DNA from: CAXRDE01 sp964229355
GTDB lineage: Bacteria; Cyanobacteriota; Sericytochromatia; UBA7694
Reading direction: 5' to 3'
Length of the DNA stretch: 64,000 nucleotides
Assembly: GCA_964229355.1 (NCBI GenBank)
Contig: CAXRDE010000014.1
Location: 62,001-126,000, forward strand
Shown: piece by piece, positions 7,204 through 15,545 of the stretch
How positions within the stretch are numbered: the first letter of the stretch is position 1
Layout: each line of letters starts with the position of its first letter
Notes under the pieces: generated by a model
Database searches by the model: none
What the model was told of the DNA's origin: nothing
The model's input: the letters and a program-made list of their open reading frames with translations, nothing else
Position numbers and translations under genes: made by a program

Positions 7204-8808
7204 ATGAAAAAAACAGTCCGAATCAACATTGCTCTGGCGCTTGTGTGTGGGGGGTTATGGGGTTGCCAACAGCCCACGGCGGCACGTCTCCCCACACCGG
7301 CTCCCACCACAACAGCTTCTCCAGCCCCTACAGTTCAACCCACCACAAGCCCGCCCTCGGTTACGCCATTGCCCTCGGGTGCTCCATCGCCTTCTGTGGA
7401 ACCCTCTTCTCCGGGCCCACCCGTAATTCAGGCCCGGTATGTGGGCCAGTTGCTTTATCAATGGGATTGTTTAGCAGGTCAGGGCAATTGCTCTCGGTCC
7501 GCTTACGCCCAACACTGGCAAAGACTGGGGGTTCAGAGCACTGGCAACCCTTTATTAAGCCGCTGGTTAACCCTAAAAAACACCCTGGACCGAACCCGTG
7601 TGCTGTCAACACAAATCAGCCCCCTGGCAGAACCGCTGGTCTTTCAAAGCCAAAACACCTGGGATCAGGTACGGGTAGCAGCCCTCACCTCAGATACTCT
7701 GAACGCGTTTTCTGCCAAAATCACGCCCCTTATGAGCACAGCCGAGCGCGACGAGATGGTTTCTATTCTGCAAAGCCTGTCGGATGCATTTTTTGAAAAC
7801 TGGTGGCAGCAAGAGGGCAAAAGCCAGGCCGAGAATCTGACGCAACGCTATCAAGAAACCTTCGACACCTATGCTTTGGACGGCTTCATAAACCAGGTCG
7901 GGAATTTTTATGAAATCAATCCCACACAACGCCAGGCCCTTCAATTTCATTTGCTGCTGCAGGCCCCCGGGGCTGAAGATCTCAGTTTTGCCGAACAGAT
8001 TCTGGCCCACGGCATTTTAGAGGTTTCCAGCAGTCAGTCTCCACACAGCCAACTGGACGTCATGCTGCACGAAATGACCCATTATTTCTTTAAGCAAATG
8101 CCCGCCACCGCTCAGGCACAAATCCAAAATTTTTTTGCACAACAAACCGAACCCGAGGCCATGAGTGCTTATCACCTGCTGGACGAGTCGCTTGCCACCG
8201 CGTTTGGCAATGGCTATGTCAACCAAAAAGTCCTGCGGCCCGACTTTTTTGCGCAGATGCAAACCACACCGCTGTCCTTTTTCAATGATCCCTGGATTGA
8301 CACCAATGGAAAAGCCCTGTTCAAGGCAAATCTGTTGTTTAAAGGACAGACCATTACCTCTGACACTTTCTTAAGCGACTATTACCAAACCACCCGCACA
8401 GCGCTAGATCTCACCCACCCGGTGCCCCGTTTGCGGCTGTCGGCAGTGTACGCCGCCACCCCCGACTTGCAGCGCCTGTTGCCTGAACTGCAAGGGCGCC
8501 TCAAACCCTGGGCCCAGTTCGTGGTGGGACAAACAGGACCGGCCTTCTTTGCGCGGTATCCACGCCTCAACGGGGTGATTCTGCTGGGTGAAGATATCAG
8601 TCCCCTTGAAGCCTGGCAAAGCGTGCTGGGAAACACCGCCTATAACGAAATCCTGTCACAGGCCCCCGCAGGCGCTTTTGTGTATGGTGTCAGCACGCCC
8701 CAGCGGCAGCTGTATATTTTGCGCAGCCTCTCAAGCGCCGATGACAGCTCTCTCTTACAAACACTCTTGCAACCGCGGGAGAACGCCAACGGCTGGCTGA
8801 AAAGGTAA
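7204..8808 (+). CDS. lipoprotein with HExxH metallopeptidase motif
   Basis: The start is taken at ATG 7204 rather than the GTG two codons earlier, because it gives a compact lipoprotein signal ending in GLWGC. A Pro/Thr/Ser-rich linker of about 55 residues leads to a globular region. VMLHEMTHYFF contains the zinc-binding HEMTH (His289 and His293, with Glu290 as likely base), and DESLATAFGNGY about 35 residues later supplies a candidate third ligand (Glu near 328), a gluzincin-type spacing. The rest matches no family I know. The gene is 14 nt downstream of the SLH-porin, so it is probably co-transcribed and acts in the periplasm or at the outer membrane. Confidence 0.6.
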   Translation: MKKTVRINIALALVCGGLWGCQQPTAARLPTPAPTTTASPAPTVQPTTSPPSVTPLPSGAPSPSVEPSSPGPPVIQARYVGQLLYQWDCLAGQGNCSRSAYAQHWQRLGVQSTGNPLLSRWLTLKNTLDRTRVLSTQISPLAEPLVFQSQNTWDQVRVAALTSDTLNAFSAKITPLMSTAERDEMVSILQSLSDAFFENWWQQEGKSQAENLTQRYQETFDTYALDGFINQVGNFYEINPTQRQALQFHLLLQAPGAEDLSFAEQILAHGILEVSSSQSPHSQLDVMLHEMTHYFFKQMPATAQAQIQNFFAQQTEPEAMSAYHLLDESLATAFGNGYVNQKVLRPDFFAQMQTTPLSFFNDPWIDTNGKALFKANLLFKGQTITSDTFLSDYYQTTRTALDLTHPVPRLRLSAVYAATPDLQRLLPELQGRLKPWAQFVVGQTGPAFFARYPRLNGVILLGEDISPLEAWQSVLGNTAYNEILSQAPAGAFVYGVSTPQRQLYILRSLSSADDSSLLQTLLQPRENANGWLKR

Positions 8809-8854
8809 AAGTCAGCCTGTACAATCCGTTATACTACCCCTAAGGAGATCTTTC

Positions 8855-9952
8855 ATGAGCAACACCTACTATGGGGATTATTTAAGCATTGACCCCTTAC
8901 TGGAATTACAGCAGCCCCGCAGCGAGGCCCTGGGACGCCCGGCCCATGATGAAATGCTGTTTATTATTACCCACCAGGCCTATGAATTGTGGTTCAAACA
9001 AATTCTGCACGAGCTGAATTCGGTTTTAAGCATCTTTGAAGAACCTTACGTTAAAGACCACCTGCTCAGCACCGCCGTGGCGCGACTGGAGCGGATTATT
9101 GAGGTTCAGCATTTACTCATTCAGCAGATCCAAATTATGGAAACCATGCGTCCCCTGGATTTTTTAGAGTTTCGCGATCTACTGGTGCCGGCATCAGGCT
9201 TTCAAAGCGTGCAGTTTCGCCTGATCGAAAACCGCCTGGGCCTGCAAAAAGAAAGCCGCTTAAAATACCACCAAAAAGAATACCAGGAAAGCCTGTGCCC
9301 CATGCATCAACAGGTGGTGGAACACGCCGAAAGCCAGCGATCACTGTTTGAAGCCGTCGAAGCCTGGTTAGAGCGCACCCCTTTTTTGCAATTTGGCAAT
9401 TTTGATTTTTGGCAAAGCTACCGCGAGGCGGTGGAAACCATGTTTGCTCAGGAGCGTCAGATGATTCAGGACAATGACCTCCTTTCTGAAAAAGACGTCG
9501 CCTTCCGCCTGCGTCAATTGGACAATACAGAGCACGAGTTTAAAACCCTTTTTAACGCAAACGCCTACCAGGACTTACGGGATAAAGGCGAAAAACGCCT
9601 GTCTTACCGTGCCACCCAGGCAGCCCTACTGATTCTACTGTATCGGGATCGCCCCATCTTGCACTTGCCCTATCGCCTGCTCACCTCCATTACCACCATC
9701 GACGAGTTACTCACCAACTGGCGCTATCGCCATGCGCAAATGGTCCAACGCATGATCGGTTCCAAACAGGGTACCGGCGGCTCCATGGGGTATAATTATT
9801 TGATCAAAACCTTAGAGTCCCACTGTATTTTCAACGATTTCACCCAACTTACGACTTTTTTAATTCCCCGTTCTGAGTTGCCGGTCCTGCCCCTTGAAGT
9901 CGAACGACAGTTGGGATTCTACGCCGAAAAGGAGCTTCACCATGAATCTTAA
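8855..9952 (+). CDS. kynA: tryptophan 2,3-dioxygenase
   Basis: This haem enzyme opens the indole ring of tryptophan to N-formylkynurenine, the first step of the kynurenine pathway. The sequence shows HDEMLFIITHQAYELWFKQI near residue 30 (substrate pocket), the haem-ligand region YRHAQMVQRMIG (His near 293) and the signature GTGGSMGYNYL. Its 365 residues exceed the usual 280 or so, as in some bacterial variants. A strong TAAGGAG ribosome site is present. No other kynurenine gene lies nearby; the gene is instead linked to an SDR and a Fur-family regulator by overlapping ends. Confidence 0.92.
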   Translation: MSNTYYGDYLSIDPLLELQQPRSEALGRPAHDEMLFIITHQAYELWFKQILHELNSVLSIFEEPYVKDHLLSTAVARLERIIEVQHLLIQQIQIMETMRPLDFLEFRDLLVPASGFQSVQFRLIENRLGLQKESRLKYHQKEYQESLCPMHQQVVEHAESQRSLFEAVEAWLERTPFLQFGNFDFWQSYREAVETMFAQERQMIQDNDLLSEKDVAFRLRQLDNTEHEFKTLFNANAYQDLRDKGEKRLSYRATQAALLILLYRDRPILHLPYRLLTSITTIDELLTNWRYRHAQMVQRMIGSKQGTGGSMGYNYLIKTLESHCIFNDFTQLTTFLIPRSELPVLPLEVERQLGFYAEKELHHES

Positions 9953-10754
9953 TGGACTTACCCTTCAGGGCAAAAATGCCTGGGTCTGCGGTGCTTCTCA
10001 GGGTATTGGCGCTGCCACAGCCCTGGCGTTGGCACAAAACGGTGCTCAGGTGACACTGATCGCCCGCCGTCAAGACCGTTTAGAGGCCCTGCAAACTGAA
10101 TTGCAAGCGGTATCCCAGCAGCTGGGACACCCCCTGAGCCATCAGGTACTGGCCCTGGATCTTCAAGATCTCAGCCAGTTGCCCCAGGCCATTGCTCAGG
10201 GTTTAGATCAAACGCCTTCAGTTCACATTTTGGTGAACAACACAGGGGGCCCACCCCCCGGCCCCATCATAGAGGCCAGCCCAGAGGCTTTTGCTCAGGC
10301 GCTACAACAACACGTGCTGGCTGCACAATTGCTAACCCAGGCGGTGGTCCCCGGCATGCGAGCGGCTCGCTACGGCCGCATTATCAATGTGCTTTCCACT
10401 TCCGTTAAAGCCCCCATCGACAATTTAGGGGTCTCCAACACCATTCGCGGCGCCATGGCCAACTGGGCCAAAACCCTGGCCAATGAACTGGCCATTCACG
10501 GCATTACCGTCAATAACGTCTTACCGGGCTTTACCGAAACCCCACGCCTCACCCAGCTCATTGCCAAACGGGCCCAAAAAACCGGCGTGACCGCAGAGCA
10601 GATTGCGCAGGAGATGAAAGCCGGCGTGCCCGCCGGGCGTTTTGCCAAACCCGAAGAGACCGCTGCTGCCATCGGTTTTTTGGCTTCACCTGCTGCCGCG
10701 TATATTAACGGCATTAACCTACCCGTAGACGGAGGACGCCTGGCCAGCTTATGA
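9942..10754 (+). CDS. SDR-family oxidoreductase, FabG-like, atypical active site
   Basis: ATG 9942 is chosen because of an AAAAGGAG site 7 nt upstream; it overlaps the end of kynA by 11 nt. The product has 270 residues. The NAD(P) fold is clear: GASQGIGAATALALA (TGxxxGIG type), then LVNNTGGP. After the catalytic Ser region (VLSTSVKAP) the classical YxxxK pair is missing: the position reads LGVSNTIRGAMANWAKTLANELA in shorter pieces (SNTIR in place of YxxxK). Related divergent SDRs with SNxxR are known, so it may still reduce a ketone with a different mechanism. It may act on a tryptophan breakdown product, but that is only context. Confidence 0.8.
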   Translation: MNLNGLTLQGKNAWVCGASQGIGAATALALAQNGAQVTLIARRQDRLEALQTELQAVSQQLGHPLSHQVLALDLQDLSQLPQAIAQGLDQTPSVHILVNNTGGPPPGPIIEASPEAFAQALQQHVLAAQLLTQAVVPGMRAARYGRIINVLSTSVKAPIDNLGVSNTIRGAMANWAKTLANELAIHGITVNNVLPGFTETPRLTQLIAKRAQKTGVTAEQIAQEMKAGVPAGRFAKPEETAAAIGFLASPAAAYINGINLPVDGGRLASL

Positions 10755-11200
10755 ACGACCATCATCATGTGCACAATCCCGAAGAAGACCTGCAGTACGC
10801 CTTAGACACCCTCAAGCAAGCGGGCCATAAAAACACCCGCGCCCGCAAAGCCTTATTGAGCCTGCTGTTGCATGAGCATGGTCCCTTTTCAGCCGAAGAC
10901 ATCCAACAAAAATTGGAAGTAGACTGTGATTTGGCAACAGTCTACCGCAACCTCACCTTGCTTGAGAGCTTAAAACTGGTAGAACCCTGTGAGTTTGGCG
11001 ATGGCACCACCCGCTACGAATGGTCCGGTGACGATCATGAGCATCACCACCATATTATCTGCCGAGACTGTCACAAGGTGGAGCAGTTGGAGTATTGCGT
11101 GGTCAAAGATCTCGAAAAACTGGTGCAGAAACGTGGCTATCGCGATGTGTCTCACCGTCTAGAGTTCTACGGGCAATGTGACAATTGTGCCGCGAAATAG
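10751..11200 (+). CDS. Fur-family metal-responsive repressor
   Basis: The protein has 149 residues and starts in a 4-nt ATGA overlap with the SDR gene. It has an N-terminal winged helix (NTRARKALLSLL, then LATVYRNLTLLESLKLV) and a metal/dimer domain with DHEHHHHIICRDCHK and a C-terminal CDNCA, which together give the CxxC...CxxC structural zinc site and the His-rich sensory site. The His-rich N-terminus (NDHHHVHN) is unusual. Whether it senses Fe, Zn or peroxide cannot be told from sequence. It is last in the kynA operon. Confidence 0.88.
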   Translation: MNDHHHVHNPEEDLQYALDTLKQAGHKNTRARKALLSLLLHEHGPFSAEDIQQKLEVDCDLATVYRNLTLLESLKLVEPCEFGDGTTRYEWSGDDHEHHHHIICRDCHKVEQLEYCVVKDLEKLVQKRGYRDVSHRLEFYGQCDNCAAK

Positions 11201-11205
11201 AACAA

Positions 11206-11239
11206 CGCCGGGTCAGTAAAAGATAATTCTGACCCGGCG
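11206..11239. terminator. bidirectional hairpin terminator
   Basis: CGCCGGGTCAG and CTGACCCGGCG form an 11-bp perfect stem around a 12-nt A/T-rich loop between two convergent genes. A T-rich stretch follows on the plus strand. Confidence 0.75.
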
Positions 11240-11289
11240 CAGTTTATTTGGCACCAAACGTCTGCGTGCCTTTAAAAAGCCTTAGCCGC

Positions 11290-11991
11290 TTAAATGGTAC
11301 AGCCTGCCGCACGGGCCTGCTGAATTTGCACATCAAAGTTGGCCCCTGCAAAAGCAGAATCAGGAATACTGTTCACATTGGCCAGAATAACATCCACAGA
11401 TAAAGACGCTCCCGCAGGTAACTTTTGCTTGTAGCACTGCATGAGGTTAATAAACTGCTGACGGGTAATGCCTGAGCTGCTCACCGCACCCGACACATTA
11501 CCGGATACACTGCCCACCACGTCGACAGTTTTGTTCACGTTAAGGGTCGCTGTGTCCGTGGTTTCAGGCACATAAATACCCAGGCACTCTTCATTGGCGT
11601 TGGTAATGACCCAGGGATGGGTCACAAATGTACCTTGACGGTGGCTGGCATCGGCCTTGATCCCACCGGGGCTATACTCCACCCGCTTGCCGTTAAAATC
11701 TAACCAGTACAGCTTAATGGTGGCATCGGTATTGTTGTTCACCACAATATTACTGGGAGATCCCTGACTGGATTTTAAGCTGCTTTCTTGATCACAAGAA
11801 ATGGCCTTGAATCCCACAAAGGTCGCGATATCGGTGGGGTCAGGCAATTTAACTTCAGCGGAAACATTGGCCGAAGCGCCGGGGCTCGCACTCGCATTGG
11901 GCTCGGTGGGCGAACCGGGCGTTCCCCCTTCACAAGCGGTCAACATCAAAGCCAGACTCCCCAGGAGACTCAATCGTGCTAAAACGTGCAT
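11290..11991 (-). CDS. lipoprotein with von Hippel-Lindau (pVHL) beta domain
   Basis: The protein has 233 residues with a lipoprotein signal (LMLTAC). Residues about 75-140 have the pattern of the pVHL beta domain: IKLYWLDFNGKRVEY, GTFVTHPWVITNA and CLGIYVP. The HPW core and the WxD...GKR strand are the hallmark. In animals this domain recognises hydroxyproline; bacterial copies have no assigned role. A C-terminal helical part with two Cys (MQCYKQKL and AAGCTI) follows. It is a monocistronic gene, convergent with the fur operon. Confidence 0.75.
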   Translation of the reverse strand: MHVLARLSLLGSLALMLTACEGGTPGSPTEPNASASPGASANVSAEVKLPDPTDIATFVGFKAISCDQESSLKSSQGSPSNIVVNNNTDATIKLYWLDFNGKRVEYSPGGIKADASHRQGTFVTHPWVITNANEECLGIYVPETTDTATLNVNKTVDVVGSVSGNVSGAVSSSGITRQQFINLMQCYKQKLPAGASLSVDVILANVNSIPDSAFAGANFDVQIQQARAAGCTI

Positions 11992-12087
11992 ATTTTCTTC
12001 CTTTTTTCTTCAAATCCTATGGAGGCAAGTTAAGTGCCTGCAAAAAAAACACATCGCATTTGTATTGCGTTTACAACACATTTTCTT

Positions 12088-12093
12088 ATTATA
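12088..12093 (-). promoter_or_regulatory. -10 box for the VHL lipoprotein gene
   Basis: A consensus TATAAT on the minus strand (GGGTATAATAAG) lies about 95 nt upstream of ATG 11991. The -35 is poor (TGTTTT at 17 nt). The roughly 90-nt leader holds an AAGGAAG ribosome site and a short TTGTA...TACAA repeat. Confidence 0.4.
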
Positions 12094-12138
12094 CCCTGCG
12101 GAACGCATTTAAAACAGCAGGCTTCAAAAAGTCCTGAC

Positions 12139-15100
12139 TCAGGATTTCGGCAAGGGCTGGCGCTTTAAATTGGGCCGTTGTGAAAAGTCTGGCAGTGCCA
12201 CAGGCTGCGCCTGCATCATCTGCTGCAACTCCGCAATGGCCCGATCCAGCTGTGGATCTTCTTGCCCACGATAATGATGGGGTGCATAGTCCACTTCAAT
12301 ATCCGGATCGGTCCCGTAGTTTTCTACATTCCAGCCCATATCGTGGAACCAGAAGGAATACTCGGGTTGGGTGGTCACGCTGCCATCTACCAGACGTCCT
12401 CGGCTATCGATACCAATCACGCCGCCCCAGGTGCGCTTACCCACCAGAGGTCCTAGCTTCATCATTTTAAAAGAGTGAGAGAAGATATCACCGTCAGAAC
12501 CTGCGTTCTCGTCAGTGAGTGCCAGAATGGGACCCATCACCGCATAAGAGGGATAGGGTTCAGGCTTACCCCAACGGGGGATATCGTAACCCAGACGCTT
12601 GCGGCTCAGTTTATCGAGCAGCAATTGCGACACATGGCCACCGCCGTTAAAACGCACATCCACCAACAGCGCAGGGTACTGGCACTCTTTGAGATAATTG
12701 CGGTGGAACTCCGCAAAGCCCTGTGCGCCCATATCGGGAATGTGTACATAGCCAATGGTACCGCCCGATTGAGCATGGACATAATCCCGATTGGCGTTCA
12801 CCCAATCCCGGTAACGGGCGGGAGCATCGGTAGTTAAGGTACGCACCTGAACGGTTTTTATCTCGTGGGTGTCGGCTTTTTTAAAGCGCAACAGAACATC
12901 GGCCTTGACCTGGTTCACCAGGGCCTCACCGGGTGTAAAGTGGGGGTTGAGTAATTCTCCATTGATCGCCACCAGCACATCCCCTTCGGCAATGCCTAAA
13001 CCGGGCTTGGCCAAAGGCCCACCTTGTTTTTCGTCCCAGTGATCGCCCCGTACAATATGGGTGACGCGGTAGCCCTGGGCGTTGGTGTCCCAGACAAAAT
13101 CTGCACCAATATACCCCTGACGATACGCGGGTTCAGGGCGGTAATCGCCGCCCATTTCATAGGCGTGAGAGGTGCCCAGTTCGCCCTGGACTTCCCACAT
13201 GAGATCGGCATACTCAGTACGTGAAGCCAGACGGGGCAAAAGAGGCGCATAGCGCTGACGCACTTCATTCCAATCCACGCCCGACATGTTTTCAGTCCAG
13301 AAGTGATCCCGCATTCTACGCCAGGCATCATGGAACATCTGGGTCCACTCTTCCACGGGCACAACGCCTACACGCAGGCGGTTGAAATCGATCAATCCAG
13401 ATTTAGGACCCGGTGCACTGGCAGACAGCATTTTTTCGGCGGGTTTTTCACCCGCCTTTATCACGCGCAATTTGCTGCCGTCCCAGGCCACCAGCTTGCT
13501 GCCATCGGGCGAAACACCATAGCTATTGAGACCCGTTAGGAGGGTTTCCTGCTCGCGCTTGTCAAGATCGTAACACTGCAAGGTGCCTTTAACCTGCGCA
13601 TTGTCACTGAACTGAGCATCTAAGGTGCCGTGAACCCCATAGGTTAAATAGAAGACCTTGCCTTTGATGGCACGCAAATTGTAGTAACGACCGTCCTTCA
13701 CAGGGAAGGCCACCACCCGCTGCTGAATGCCTTCGAGATCAATGGTGATGGGCTCAGGTTTTTTGTCGGTATCAGCCTCAGTCTTCGCATCAGCCTCAGC
13801 GTCTGCACCTTTGGCTTCTTTTTTGTCCTTTTTATCTTCGGCCTCGGCGGTAGCCATGGCGGCATCCGGTGAAAAAGGCGAGCGCAAATCTGCTTGCAGG
13901 GTTACCAGGTAAGGGCGAGAACCAAAAGGAAAGCCCAGGCTAAAATGCAAGGCATCGTAAGCCGGGTTAAACTCGCGGGAGGAAATAAAGTAGAGGTACT
14001 TGCCGTCAGGATCAAAGCAGGGCGAGTCATCTTCGTTCACCGCTTCGGTAATATCGTGGGTTTGACCGGTGCTCACCTCACACAGGCGCAGCAGTGAAAT
14101 GCCGTTGGCCACCTTGGCACTGTAAGCCAGCCAGCGGCCATCGGGTGACCAGGCTGGTGCACCAATACCGCGCAACTCTTCATTATGATCGAGCACTTTG
14201 GCCGCTTGTTTATCGAGGTCCACCCACACCAGCTCATTGCGGTGGTTAACAAAAGCCAGCTCATCGTTGACGGGCGATACCCGCACATGATCTGGGCGAC
14301 CGGTCAGAAAACCGTCAAAGTCTTCAATAAACACCGGGGGTTCACTGTGATCAAGGTGGTGAATTTCAAGGCCTTCTTCACCACTGCGATCACTGAACAT
14401 GACAATGCGCTTACCATCGGGCAGGTAGTGCACGGTGCGGTGGCGTACGCCCTGTTTGTCGCCGTACTGCTGCGCTGCGCCATCCCACAAGGGCATGGCA
14501 AAGGTTTTACCGCGCGTGACCAGCGCAATGGAATGGGCTTTGGGGTGCAGACTGAAATAGTTGAGGTATTTGGCAGCCGACACAAACTTGCGGTTGCGCT
14601 GCACCTGGGGGCTGGTCCACTGAATCGCAATTTTTTCGCTCTGCTGCGTATTCAGATCCAGGTGAAATAAATCGCCGCCACACTGGTAAACGATGTGTTC
14701 ACCTTCGACCTGTGCAAAGCGCACAAAGAAATCTTCGTGATGGGTATGGCGGGTTAAGTCGCCGCCATCCAGGGTGCACGAATAGATATTGCCGTGATCT
14801 TCGTGATCTGAAATAAAGTAAATGCGGTCGCCCACCCACAGGGGTGAGGCCATATTGCCCGCCAGGTCAATCAAATTTTCAAAGTGACCGTCTCCGGTTT
14901 TATCGATCCAGAGATAGCCTTTGGTACCGCCTTTATAGCGTTTCCAACGGGCCACATCCCAGGTGTGACGGCCAATGACACAAGCCTTGCCGGGGCCATA
15001 GGCAATCTGGTGAGCCATGCCGTAATTCAGGCACTGGGGCACGCCGCCATTTAAAGGCACCTCAAAGAGATCCATTTGGCGCTGCAAGGACTGTTTGGCG

Positions 15101-15441
15101 TTGGTACTGCAAATGACTGCGCTAGAGTCCGGCTTCCAGGCCACCACACGGTTGCGGGTGGTGCCAAAATACGTTAAGCGTCGGGGTACACCCCCTGCGG
15201 CCGGAATAACGTACACCTCTTCATGGCCCTCATCGGAGCCAATATACGCAATCCACTGACCGTCAGGTGAATACAAGGGGCAAGAAATCTTGCCTAAATT
15301 TGCGGTCAAGCGCACGGCCACACCGCCGCTGAGCGGTACACGCCAGAGATCATCTTCACAGGAGAAAACCACCTGATCCTGGTGCAACGTCGGAAAACGG
15401 TAATAGCCCTGGCTGGAATGTGTTGCTGCTGGTGTTTGCAT
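12139..15441 (-). CDS. Tricorn-like protease (S41)
   Basis: Start ATG 15441 has a GAGG site 6 nt away and replaces an 18-residue longer frame, giving 1100 residues. Two N-terminal beta-propellers (WD/PD40-like repeats such as SPDGQWIAYIGSD and SPDGRWLAYSAK) are followed by an acidic Ala/Lys linker (about 545-575), a helical core with the TSHAYE pair, a PDZ domain (near GLGIAEGDVLVAINGE) and the S41 catalytic domain. The nucleophile is in DENAGSDGDIFSHS (Ser of AGSDGD). The Ser-His, Ser-Asp and C-terminal Glu arrangement matches archaeal Tricorn. It has no signal peptide, so it likely works in cytosolic peptide breakdown. Confidence 0.9.
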   Translation of the reverse strand: MQTPAATHSSQGYYRFPTLHQDQVVFSCEDDLWRVPLSGGVAVRLTANLGKISCPLYSPDGQWIAYIGSDEGHEEVYVIPAAGGVPRRLTYFGTTRNRVVAWKPDSSAVICSTNAKQSLQRQMDLFEVPLNGGVPQCLNYGMAHQIAYGPGKACVIGRHTWDVARWKRYKGGTKGYLWIDKTGDGHFENLIDLAGNMASPLWVGDRIYFISDHEDHGNIYSCTLDGGDLTRHTHHEDFFVRFAQVEGEHIVYQCGGDLFHLDLNTQQSEKIAIQWTSPQVQRNRKFVSAAKYLNYFSLHPKAHSIALVTRGKTFAMPLWDGAAQQYGDKQGVRHRTVHYLPDGKRIVMFSDRSGEEGLEIHHLDHSEPPVFIEDFDGFLTGRPDHVRVSPVNDELAFVNHRNELVWVDLDKQAAKVLDHNEELRGIGAPAWSPDGRWLAYSAKVANGISLLRLCEVSTGQTHDITEAVNEDDSPCFDPDGKYLYFISSREFNPAYDALHFSLGFPFGSRPYLVTLQADLRSPFSPDAAMATAEAEDKKDKKEAKGADAEADAKTEADTDKKPEPITIDLEGIQQRVVAFPVKDGRYYNLRAIKGKVFYLTYGVHGTLDAQFSDNAQVKGTLQCYDLDKREQETLLTGLNSYGVSPDGSKLVAWDGSKLRVIKAGEKPAEKMLSASAPGPKSGLIDFNRLRVGVVPVEEWTQMFHDAWRRMRDHFWTENMSGVDWNEVRQRYAPLLPRLASRTEYADLMWEVQGELGTSHAYEMGGDYRPEPAYRQGYIGADFVWDTNAQGYRVTHIVRGDHWDEKQGGPLAKPGLGIAEGDVLVAINGELLNPHFTPGEALVNQVKADVLLRFKKADTHEIKTVQVRTLTTDAPARYRDWVNANRDYVHAQSGGTIGYVHIPDMGAQGFAEFHRNYLKECQYPALLVDVRFNGGGHVSQLLLDKLSRKRLGYDIPRWGKPEPYPSYAVMGPILALTDENAGSDGDIFSHSFKMMKLGPLVGKRTWGGVIGIDSRGRLVDGSVTTQPEYSFWFHDMGWNVENYGTDPDIEVDYAPHHYRGQEDPQLDRAIAELQQMMQAQPVALPDFSQRPNLKRQPLPKS

Positions 15442-15545
15442 AAAACCCTCGTCTTTGAAAATATTTTGTCTCAGTATACTGCACTCTACGGCCAAGTCAG
15501 GTCAAAGGTTAGAATGCATTGCAAAAAAAAGATGAGGGCACTACC

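Noticed and set aside
7131..7796. 221-residue plus-strand frame across the porin end and the lipoprotein start
   Set aside because: It overlaps two well-supported genes in another frame, is Pro/His/Ser-rich as expected from a shifted Pro-rich linker, and has no ribosome site.
12132..12144. TCCTGA-C-TCAGGA palindrome at the end of the Tricorn gene as a terminator
   Set aside because: A one-base centre leaves only a 3-4 bp stem once a loop is allowed; too weak to call.
12475..12837. 120-residue plus-strand frame inside the Tricorn catalytic domain
   Set aside because: Overlaps the Tricorn nucleophile region on the other strand; no ribosome site or family.
14185..14670. 161-residue plus-strand frame inside the Tricorn gene
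   Set aside because: Antisense shadow of a strongly supported protease gene with intact propeller repeats.
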